DNA from: RGIG9115 sp045644665
GTDB lineage: Bacteria > Bacillota > Clostridia > UBA1381
DNA: 11,303 bases
Direction: 5' to 3'
Assembly: GCA_045644665.1 (NCBI GenBank)
Contig: JAZRHH010000041.1
Location: 1-11,303, forward strand
Below, in pieces: positions 5,667 through 11,303 of this stretch; within the stretch, counting starts at the first letter, position 1; each line of letters opens with the position of its first letter. Both the position numbers and the translations under genes were made by a program. Under the pieces are notes generated by a model. That model was not told the origin of the DNA. It searched no databases and was given only the letters and a program-made list of their open reading frames with translations.

Positions 5667-6648
5667 AAGGTTCCCTCCTTGTCTTTACTTGCAAAGCAAG
5701 ATACATTCCCATATATTTTGCTCCCACATTCCTTTGCTTCATCTCTGCACATAGAGGTATCAACTCCATTGCGTACATTATTTTTTCTTCCAAAACACCT
5801 GATGAAATGGAGCGGAGCTTTTCTTCATAGTCAGAATTCAATAAAAGCCTTTTTTCGCCCTCTTTAATGAGCATAATATCTCTTAAAAAGAGCATCAAAA
5901 TGTCAAGCACGTCCATGATATTATCCGAGTTTCTGTCAAAGAAATCGGAGACCTCAAAAACATCATTATATTCATTTGAAAGTATTCCCGAAACAGCCCT
6001 TGAACATTCGTCACGAAGTATAGAGAATTCAGGACTTTCAATAAGCGTTTCAAGCTTTGCCGGGTTTCCGCCGGAGTAGCTTAAATGAAATTCAAAATCA
6101 TTTGCAAGTCCCGGATATTTTTCATTTATAAATTTCCTTAACCTGTCTTTTGTAACCGGCGGAAATTTTATGTGGCTACACCTGGAAATAACAGTTTGTA
6201 AAAGTTTTGACGTGTCACTTACTACTATAATAAACACAGCATAAAGAGGCGGCTCCTCAAGAGTTTTTAAAAATGCATTTTGTGCCTCTTTCGTAAGCAG
6301 GTCGCCCTCAATTATATAAATCTTTTTTTCAGAGTAAAAGGGTTTTATATATGCATCGCTGTTTAAATCACGAATAACATCAACGCCTATACTTTTTTTG
6401 TCGGGGGCAGGAGTTATATGTTTTATGTCCGGATGAGTTCCCGCCTTTGCCATAATGCACGACTTGCAGGTTGTACAGGGAGAGAGCTTTTCTGCGCACA
6501 AAAAAGTAGCAGCAAGAAGCTTGGCTGCCATATGCTTACCCATACCCTCTGCGCCCTCGAAAATATATGAATGTGCGCCCCTGTTTTCCCTTACAGAGTT
6601 TATAAGAGTTTCAAGAAGCTCTTCATGAAAAATATCGTATCCGTACAT
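5650..6648 (-). CDS. holB: DNA polymerase III subunit delta-prime (clamp-loader AAA+ protein)
   Basis: Delta-prime is a component of the clamp-loader complex that places the beta clamp on DNA. The 332-residue product has the layout of the family: a Walker A-like GAEGMGKH at 32-39, a zinc-binding cysteine set C51, C58, C61 and C64, the region KEAQNAFLKTLEEPP at 120-134, and the SRC motif at 155-157 that supplies the arginine finger to a neighbouring subunit. Walker B is degenerate (YIIEGDLLT instead of a DE-ending strand), so ATP hydrolysis by this subunit is unlikely, as is common for delta-prime. The ATG at 6648 overlaps the preceding stop by one base (TGATG) and has GGGGAG 7 nt upstream. 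Lack of a long C-terminal tail argues against the tau/gamma subunit DnaX. In many Firmicutes this gene sits next to tmk and a PSP1-domain gene; here it does not. Confidence 0.91.
   Translation of the reverse strand: MYGYDIFHEELLETLINSVRENRGAHSYIFEGAEGMGKHMAAKLLAATFLCAEKLSPCTTCKSCIMAKAGTHPDIKHITPAPDKKSIGVDVIRDLNSDAYIKPFYSEKKIYIIEGDLLTKEAQNAFLKTLEEPPLYAVFIIVVSDTSKLLQTVISRCSHIKFPPVTKDRLRKFINEKYPGLANDFEFHLSYSGGNPAKLETLIESPEFSILRDECSRAVSGILSNEYNDVFEVSDFFDRNSDNIMDVLDILMLFLRDIMLIKEGEKRLLLNSDYEEKLRSISSGVLEEKIMYAMELIPLCAEMKQRNVGAKYMGMYLALQVKTRREPFGGIS
5673..5680 (-). promoter_or_regulatory. Ribosome binding site that fixes the TTG start of the first M42 gene
   Basis: AAGGAGGG lies 6 nt upstream of TTG at 5666 and sits within the 3' coding end of the delta-prime gene. 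The next ATG in frame is at residue 11, too far from any ribosome binding site and inside the conserved N-terminus. Confidence 0.8.
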
Positions 6649-7058
6649 CAGTTTTCTCCCCTAATAACCTCTACAATCGTGTGCCTGTAAAGCTTTTTTA
6701 GTCTTTTGTCTATAGCATACACAACAAAAAACCAAATAACCATTGACAGTATGCCAACTCCTGCTGACGCTTCTTCCCCAAGTCCCAGTCCGGCACCTGC
6801 AAAAAATCCTATAAGCAATGCAAATATAGGTGTAATATAAGCAAGAAAGGCAGCAAAAATAATTTTTGAAGCTGCCATTTCAATATAAACCATATCCCCT
6901 TTTTGAAGTCCGGGAATAGCCTTTGCAGAAACATTTGCATCCTTAAGTGTGCATTTTGCAGAGCATGAAGCACAATTATCACCGCAGGCAGATTCCCTTA
7001 CAACAGAAATTTCTGCGATGCCGTCTGTAACTTTTAAAACTCTGCCCGTCTGTCTCAT
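6648..7058 (-). CDS. RseC/MucC-like membrane protein with cysteine cluster
   Basis: A 136-residue membrane protein resembling the RseC family (SoxR-reducing system protein RseC). The cytoplasmic N-terminal part has four cysteines, C25, C29, C32 and C36 (CGDNCASCSAKC), a likely metal or iron-sulfur ligand set. KGDMVYIEM at 53-61 precedes two predicted membrane helices at about 66-88 and 99-116, followed by a basic cytoplasmic tail (DKRLKKLYRH). In proteobacteria RseC is tied to electron transfer to SoxR and to sigma-E control; in Clostridia related genes are often near Rnf genes. Here it stands alone between recN and the delta-prime gene, so the partner is unknown. The ATG overlaps the recN stop (ATGA) and has AAGGAG upstream. 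Family assignment rests on the domain layout and is fairly secure; function is not. Confidence 0.85.
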   Translation of the reverse strand: MRQTGRVLKVTDGIAEISVVRESACGDNCASCSAKCTLKDANVSAKAIPGLQKGDMVYIEMAASKIIFAAFLAYITPIFALLIGFFAGAGLGLGEEASAGVGILSMVIWFFVVYAIDKRLKKLYRHTIVEVIRGEN

Positions 7059-8728
7059 ACCCTTTTTCTCCTTTTATACTCTTCGCATCCGTCCAAAAGC
7101 TCTCTTGCGTGAGCAAGTGAAGCATCTGTTACATCACCGCCAGAAAGTCTTGCAACCTCTGATGCTCTTGCATCTTTATCGAGTTTTGTTACTGTTGTTG
7201 TTGCCATTTCCTTACCCGAGTGCTTTTCTATAAGGAAATGCACATCACACATAGATGCAAGCTGTGGCAGGTGCGTTATACATAGTACCTGCTTGCTGTT
7301 TGAAATTTCAAAGAGGCGGACAGCTATTTTCTTTGCTGCAACGCCTGATACACCTGTATCAATTTCGTCAAAAATCATGGTATCTACATCATCGGAAAGG
7401 ATAGATTTTAGAGCAAGCATTGTTCTTGAAAGCTCACCGCCGGAGGCAATTTTTGCAAGAGGCTTCATCGGCTCCCCTCCGTTCGTGCATATCATAAACT
7501 GTACCTGGTCCACTCCCTTTGGTGTAGGCTCACATTTTACAATATCTACCATAAACCTTGCATGCTCCATATTAAGTTCATGAAGTGCAAGAGTTATTTT
7601 TTCGTTTATAATTTCTGCAGCCTTTTGTCTTGTATTTGAAAGAATTTGCGAAAGGTTATCAAGAGCTGTTGACAGCTCCTTTTCTTCATTTTTCAATTTT
7701 TCTATACTGCCGTCTATATCAGATATTTCCGAAAGCTCCGCCTCTGCTCTTTGGCAGTATTCAAGAATTTTAGAAATATCTCCGCCGTACTTTCTTTTAA
7801 GATTATTTATAAGGTCAAGTCTTTGCTCCGCAGTATCAAGAGCTTCCTTATCAAACTCAACATTATCTCCATAATCTCTTATTTCACGAGCTGCATCCTC
7901 AATAGAATATTTTGCTTCTTCCAGAGCAGAATATGCATTTTCCACTGCAGAGGAATAGCCTGTAATATCAGAAAGCTCGCCAATAGCAGAAGAAAGCATA
8001 TCATAAACGCTGCCAAAATCCGAGCCGTACAGGGTGTTATATGCATTTTTCGTGCTTGAAGAAATTTTTTCGGCATTCAGGATTTCTTCGCGTTGGGAAA
8101 TAAGTTCTTCTTCCTCGCCCTCTGTAAGCTCTGCTTTATTAATTTCCTCTGTTTGAAACCTTAAAAGGTCTGCTCTTTCCGCCTTTTCACGCTCTCCTGT
8201 AGAAAGTTCCTCAATTTTTCTTCTTACAGATTTTAGTTTTTCATAGGTTTCCCTATAGCTTAAAAGTTCATTATAGTTATTTGCATAATTATCAAGAAAA
8301 TTAATATGCTGCGCCGGAGATAAAAGCGCCTGATTATCATGCTGGCCGTGAATATTAACAAGTAGGCTCGCCACCTCACGCATAACTCCAAGGGGCACTA
8401 CCATACCGTTAATTCTTGCTGTGCTTTTTCCCTCTGCAGTTATATCACGGGTGAGAATAAGGGTTTTATCCTCTATCTCGATATCCTGTTCCCGGCACAG
8501 CTTTTCTATTTTTTCATTAACGTCAAAAACAGCCTGAACCCGTGCTTTTTCTGCGTTATATCTTACATAGTCACGGTTAGACCTTTCTCCTAGTATCATA
8601 TTTATGGAGTCAATTATAATTGACTTGCCGGCACCGGTTTCACCTGAAAGGACATTTAGTCCTTCGTCAAAGGAAATATGAACATCCTCTATGACGGCAA
8701 CATTTTTTATATATAGTTCTCTGAGCAT
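7055..8728 (-). CDS. recN: DNA repair ATPase RecN
   Basis: RecN is an SMC-like ATPase that acts early in double-strand break repair, holding broken DNA ends. The 557-residue length is normal. Walker A GETGAGKS is at 29-36, the Q-loop region IHGQHDNQ at about 126-133, a long helical coiled-coil middle at about 150-380, the ABC signature ASGGELSR at 428-435, Walker B MIFDEIDTG at 451-459 and the H-loop THLPQLA at 485-491. The N-terminus MLRELYIKNVAVIEDV is canonical. GGAG lies 10 nt before the ATG. It begins 15 nt after the argR stop, matching the Bacillus ahrC-recN order, and its stop overlaps the RseC-like gene. There is no sign of truncation. Confidence 0.98.
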   Translation of the reverse strand: MLRELYIKNVAVIEDVHISFDEGLNVLSGETGAGKSIIIDSINMILGERSNRDYVRYNAEKARVQAVFDVNEKIEKLCREQDIEIEDKTLILTRDITAEGKSTARINGMVVPLGVMREVASLLVNIHGQHDNQALLSPAQHINFLDNYANNYNELLSYRETYEKLKSVRRKIEELSTGEREKAERADLLRFQTEEINKAELTEGEEEELISQREEILNAEKISSSTKNAYNTLYGSDFGSVYDMLSSAIGELSDITGYSSAVENAYSALEEAKYSIEDAAREIRDYGDNVEFDKEALDTAEQRLDLINNLKRKYGGDISKILEYCQRAEAELSEISDIDGSIEKLKNEEKELSTALDNLSQILSNTRQKAAEIINEKITLALHELNMEHARFMVDIVKCEPTPKGVDQVQFMICTNGGEPMKPLAKIASGGELSRTMLALKSILSDDVDTMIFDEIDTGVSGVAAKKIAVRLFEISNSKQVLCITHLPQLASMCDVHFLIEKHSGKEMATTTVTKLDKDARASEVARLSGGDVTDASLAHARELLDGCEEYKRRKRV

Positions 8729-8743
8729 TATTTAATCTCCAAC

Positions 8744-9178
8744 TTATGACGCAAAATATGTCTTTAGTTTTTCTGACATTTCATGGGCAAGAGAAATTGT
8801 TTCTACTGCCACAAAAATCGTATCATCGCCTGCGATTGACCCCGCTATTTCGCTATGCATTTCCTTATCCACAGCCGCAGCAACCGCTGACGCCATACCG
8901 GGATTAGTGCGTATAATCACAAGATTACCTGCCTCTGTTACCCTTTCAACATCGGATGCATATTTTTTAAGAGGGTTATCCCATCTTGCAGACACTGCGT
9001 AAATTGATCCCTTAGCATCAGGAATCTTTACAATTCCAAGCTCTTTTATATCTCTTGACACAGTTGCCTGAGTCACTGTTACACCACGGCTTGAAAGCTC
9101 GTCTACAAGCGCCTCGTGAGTTCTGATTTTATTTTCTTTTATGATGTTCAAAATAAGCTCATGACGTGAATTTTTCAT
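8744..9178 (-). CDS. argR: Arginine repressor ArgR/AhrC
   Basis: Arginine-responsive hexameric transcription factor that represses arginine synthesis and, in Bacillus, activates catabolism. The 144-residue protein has an N-terminal winged helix domain (about 1-70) with the recognition segment TQATVSRDIKELG at 36-48, where S41-R42 is the hallmark. The C-terminal oligomerisation and arginine-binding domain (about 80-144) has NPGMASAVAAAVD at 92-104 and IAGSIAGDDTIFV at 111-123; D118-D119 are the arginine contacts. The gene lies between nadK and recN, the standard Firmicutes arrangement. No arginine biosynthesis genes are in the window. The palindrome at 10074-10090 by the nadK promoter is a possible autoregulatory site but its spacing differs from a typical ARG box. 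Confidence 0.97.
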   Translation of the reverse strand: MKNSRHELILNIIKENKIRTHEALVDELSSRGVTVTQATVSRDIKELGIVKIPDAKGSIYAVSARWDNPLKKYASDVERVTEAGNLVIIRTNPGMASAVAAAVDKEMHSEIAGSIAGDDTIFVAVETISLAHEMSEKLKTYFAS

Positions 9179-9200
9179 TTTCCCGTACTCCTCTCAAAAT

Positions 9201-10037
9201 TTAAAGCATCTTTTCTATTATTGTATCATAAAATGAACGTCTAACTATTTTTATAAGCTTTGCGCTGTATTGTGATTTGGTTATTATAACCTTATCTCCC
9301 GAATTTACTTGCCCAATAGGCTCACCGTCAACACACGCTACGGCGCTGCCCTCTATCTCTCCTCCAAGCTTAATTACAATTGGCTTATCCGCCGGCATAA
9401 CAGCAGGACGTGCCGTTAGCATATGAGGGCAAATGGCTGTTGCAACAAAAAGAGACATAAGCGGATTTACTACAGGTCCGCCTGCAGAAAGATTATATCC
9501 CGTTGAGCCTGTTGGTGTGGAAACAATAATTCCGTCTGCAACATACTGGCTGATTTTTTCGCTGTCCGAAAACAACTCAAGCCCTATCAGTTTTACATCC
9601 TTTGCCTTTTCAATAACTGCGTCATTAAGAGCATGGAAGTATTTGCCTTCACCCTTTGCTCCTACAATTTGCACAGACATCATCATGCGCTCTTCTATTT
9701 TATAATCTCCCTTCAAGAAGGAATCTATTGCCTCGTCTATGGAGCACAGTTCCACTTCGGACATAAATCCAACTCTACCAAGGTTAATACCAAGCATTGG
9801 GATATCTGCCTTTGCACATGGAAGTGCAGAATTAATTACAGTTCCGTCTCCGCCTATAACAATTGCCGCATCAGCCGCGCAGTATACATCCTCTGCGAAG
9901 TTTACGCCCTCAAGCTTCCCCTCAAACTCTGCAGGCACGTAAGTCTCAGCCTTGCCGCTTAGTAAGGACACAAGCTTTTTTGTAACTTCAAGCTGCGAAT
10001 CCTTTTTTTTGTTTGGTATAATTGCAACTTTTAACAT
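9201..10037 (-). CDS. nadK: NAD kinase
   Basis: Cytoplasmic kinase that phosphorylates NAD to NADP, the only route to NADP. The 278-residue product contains the GGDGT motif at 62-66 with catalytic D64, NLGRVGF at 85-91, ALNDAVI at 136-142 with the NAD-binding N138-D139 pair, and the long motif DGIIVSTPTGSTGYNLSAGG at 168-187. The ATG at 10037 is preferred: GGAGG is 6 nt upstream and the protein then begins MLKVAIIPNKKKD, whereas the longer frame to 10073 adds 12 residues outside the family. It is the first gene after a promoter at 10122-10094 and leads the nadK-argR-recN string. Unlike many relatives, no tlyA or dxs gene precedes it here; a lipoprotein gene and its terminator do. Confidence 0.97.
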   Translation of the reverse strand: MLKVAIIPNKKKDSQLEVTKKLVSLLSGKAETYVPAEFEGKLEGVNFAEDVYCAADAAIVIGGDGTVINSALPCAKADIPMLGINLGRVGFMSEVELCSIDEAIDSFLKGDYKIEERMMMSVQIVGAKGEGKYFHALNDAVIEKAKDVKLIGLELFSDSEKISQYVADGIIVSTPTGSTGYNLSAGGPVVNPLMSLFVATAICPHMLTARPAVMPADKPIVIKLGGEIEGSAVACVDGEPIGQVNSGDKVIITKSQYSAKLIKIVRRSFYDTIIEKML

Positions 10038-10073
10038 AGCTCCCCTCCAACACAAAAGATTATAAAACCCCAC

Positions 10074-10090
10074 TATGTATATTATACATA
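10074..10090. repeat. 17-nt palindrome at the nadK transcription start (candidate operator)
   Basis: TATGTATATTATACATA is a perfect inverted repeat around the central T10082. It lies from about -3 to +14 of the predicted nadK start, the position expected for a repressor site. The half-site resembles the TGAAT/ATTCA of ARG boxes (TGTAT/ATACA), but the centre is 3 nt, not 4. Binding by ArgR is an inference; AT-rich composition could also produce it. Confidence 0.45.
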
Positions 10091-10093
10091 TTT

Positions 10094-10122
10094 ATTATAT
10101 CATTAACTGCATAAAAAATCAA
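10094..10122 (-). promoter_or_regulatory. Promoter of the nadK-argR-recN-...-cupin block
   Basis: On the minus strand TTGATT (10122-10117) and TATAAT (10099-10094) are 17 nt apart, with a TGA extended -10 element directly upstream of the hexamer. Predicted start is about 10087, leaving a 50-nt leader before the nadK ATG. It lies downstream of the lipoprotein terminator, so nadK is likely transcribed independently of the two genes to its right. Confidence 0.78.
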
Positions 10123-10140
10123 GAAATTTATTTAAATAAA

Positions 10141-10180
10141 TAAAAAGAGACAGTCTGTTTTTAAATATACAGGCTGTCTC
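10141..10180 (-). terminator. Intrinsic terminator after the lipoprotein gene
   Basis: On the minus strand GAGACAGCCTGT (10180-10169) pairs with ACAGACTGTCTC (10158-10147): 7 bp, one C-A mismatch, then 4 bp, around a 10-nt loop. It is followed by TTTTT and more T-rich sequence. It begins 12 nt after the lipoprotein stop and separates that gene from the nadK promoter. Confidence 0.85.
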
Positions 10181-10191
10181 CGTTAACAAAG

Positions 10192-10755
10192 TTATTTATT
10201 TTCTACCTGAAATGTCTCTGCAATTTTAGCAAGCTTTGCTGAAATTGCATCTTCTGCTGCTTTTGGATACTTCCATGATACGATATAGGTATTATCTTCA
10301 TTTGTTTCCGCAAAGAACCATAGTGCATCCCCTTCTTTTTCACGTCCGCATACAGGCATACCTGTGAGGTCTTCAAAAATGTAGTCATCATTTTCCTTTA
10401 GAAAATGCTGCTGTGCTTTTTCCGGAGTGACACCGCTGTATGTTGCAACATGAATTTCTACATCTTCATTGGTTTTGTTCTCCCAGTAATCTTCCAAAAT
10501 ACCATCGTCAAAATCCATTCCCTTTCTAAACTCATCATCAGGAATATAAATTGAGTATCCGTTACCTGTATAAAGGCTTGTAGAAGCAGGTGTTTCCTCA
10601 CCATCAAATTTAATATCTGATTTTTCATCTCTCTGGGAAATATAAATATTGCCCTTTAGCTCATCATTCCCTGTTTTTCCGTCATTTCCTTTCCCTGCGC
10701 AACCACTAAGAACCACAGCAAGCAAACCTACACAAATAAAAATTTTCTTTTTCAT
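10192..10755 (-). CDS. Predicted secreted lipoprotein of unknown function
   Basis: A 187-residue protein with a clear lipoprotein signal: MKKK, a hydrophobic stretch at 5-16, and lipobox LSGC with C19 as the predicted lipid-modified residue, so it should be anchored to the outer face of the membrane. A polar Gly/Asp-rich linker follows (about 20-58). The folded part (about 62-184) begins with GNGYSIYIPDDEF and ends with AKIAETFQV, a pattern that recalls PsbP/Mog1-like domains of other Firmicutes lipoproteins; this is a weak resemblance only. Cysteine 136 is the only other cysteine after C19. AGGAGG lies 8 nt before the ATG. It starts 28 nt after the ECF S-component gene, so the two are probably co-transcribed, and it ends at its own terminator. 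I do not recognise a specific function. Confidence 0.82.
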   Translation of the reverse strand: MKKKIFICVGLLAVVLSGCAGKGNDGKTGNDELKGNIYISQRDEKSDIKFDGEETPASTSLYTGNGYSIYIPDDEFRKGMDFDDGILEDYWENKTNEDVEIHVATYSGVTPEKAQQHFLKENDDYIFEDLTGMPVCGREKEGDALWFFAETNEDNTYIVSWKYPKAAEDAISAKLAKIAETFQVENK

Positions 10756-10783
10756 AATAAATTCCTCCTGATTTTTATTATTT

Positions 10784-11290
10784 TTAATCTACATTTAATA
10801 TATTATTCTTTTTAAATATCTTTATAAGAATAACACCAAGCACGAGCCCTGCGACGCCTTGTACTACATTTGCCGGAATATTAACCAATGAAGGTACAAA
10901 TCCATAAAGTATTCCTTCAAAAAGGAAATATCCAACAGCCATAATAATTTCTGCGCCAAGACCGCTGAGTATTCTAGATAGGTTTTCTTTTGAATTTTTC
11001 ATAAGAAATTTATATACAAGACATGCAAAAATCGCCATCAAGCCTTTTATAACAAAGGTTGCCGGTGCATATAATATGTACCCTGAAAATACATCTGCAA
11101 GCATAGAACCTATCCCCGCTGCAAAAAAAGCATACGCCGGTGACAATGTCCAGCCGCAAAGTAGAACAACACAGTCTCCAAGGTTTATATATCCCTTTAA
11201 AGGTGACGGTATTTTTATAATCATCGTTGCAACACATACAAGGGCTGCAAGCATTGATGTAATAATAATCTTCCCTGTTCTTGTTTTCAT
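10784..11290 (-). CDS. ECF transporter S component (substrate unassigned)
   Basis: A 168-residue, very hydrophobic protein with about five to six predicted membrane helices (roughly 8-26, 39-57, 52-68, 74-97, 108-130, 137-157). The segment GYINLGDCVVLLCGWTLSPA at 33-52, then GIGSMLADVFSGYILYAPAT at 59-78 and FVIKGLMA, is typical of S components of energy-coupling factor transporters for vitamins and related micronutrients (riboflavin-type/DUF1393 group). These proteins bind the substrate and dock to a shared EcfA-EcfA'-EcfT module encoded elsewhere; none of that module is in the window. The vitamin cannot be named from sequence. TGGAGGG lies just upstream of the ATG at 11290, only 13 nt from the window edge, so any promoter or riboswitch that would reveal the ligand lies outside. 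Confidence 0.84.
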   Translation of the reverse strand: MKTRTGKIIITSMLAALVCVATMIIKIPSPLKGYINLGDCVVLLCGWTLSPAYAFFAAGIGSMLADVFSGYILYAPATFVIKGLMAIFACLVYKFLMKNSKENLSRILSGLGAEIIMAVGYFLFEGILYGFVPSLVNIPANVVQGVAGLVLGVILIKIFKKNNILNVD

Positions 11291-11303
11291 AAAAATCCCT
11301 CCA

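Noticed and set aside
5296..5754. A 152-codon plus-strand open frame over the first M42 gene
   Set aside because: It lies wholly opposite strong minus-strand coding sequence, has Ser/Pro/Ile-rich composition typical of antisense reading, and no ribosome binding site or family resemblance.
9433..9962. Overlapping plus-strand open frames opposite nadK
   Set aside because: They are antisense shadows of nadK, with no recognisable domain or start signal.
1..11303. CRISPR array, defence island, prophage or toxin-antitoxin pair
   Set aside because: No regularly spaced repeats, nuclease, integrase or small toxin-antitoxin pair is visible; nearly all of the DNA is explained by named genes.

Overview
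The window is AT-rich, almost entirely coding on the minus strand, and looks like the chromosome of a low-GC Gram-positive anaerobe of the class Clostridia. This rests on strong GGAGG-type ribosome binding sites, GTG and TTG starts, an ArgR/AhrC-type repressor, RemA (DUF370), an ECF transporter S component and two classic Firmicutes gene strings: nadK-argR-recN and yicC-remA-gmk-rpoZ. No mobile element, CRISPR array, integrase or defence system was found. The species cannot be fixed from sequence alone.

Following minus-strand transcription (right to left), the window starts with a membrane protein that looks like the substrate-binding S component of an ECF vitamin or cofactor transporter (11290-10784), then a small lipoprotein (10755-10192), closed by a stem-loop terminator at about 10180-10141. 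A near-consensus promoter (10122-10094) with a 17-nt palindrome at its predicted start site then opens a compact block of nine genes: NAD kinase, arginine repressor ArgR, DNA-repair ATPase RecN, an RseC-like membrane protein with a cysteine cluster, DNA polymerase III delta-prime, three consecutive M42-family metallo-aminopeptidase paralogs and a small cupin. Most junctions overlap by 1-17 nt or are separated by about 20 nt, so co-transcription and translational coupling are likely. The block ends at a hairpin with a T-run on both strands (2296-2331).

The only plus-strand gene is tRNA-Arg(CCU) (2222-2296), with its own consensus promoter. It converges on the nine-gene block and shares the bidirectional terminator. 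Divergent from it is a second promoter (2086-2058) for yicC-remA-gmk-rpoZ: an RNase-related protein, a DNA-binding matrix regulator, guanylate kinase and the RNA polymerase omega subunit. The rpoZ reading frame is still open at the left edge of the window and appears longer than usual.

The genes are mostly housekeeping: nucleotide and NADP supply, replication and repair, arginine-responsive control, peptide degradation. The parts most worth a second look are the triple M42 cluster and its three different start codons, the RseC-like gene placed between recN and the delta-prime gene, the palindrome at the nadK promoter, the omega C-terminal extension, and the G1-U72 pair in the tRNA. I did not find a convincing wholly new biological system.
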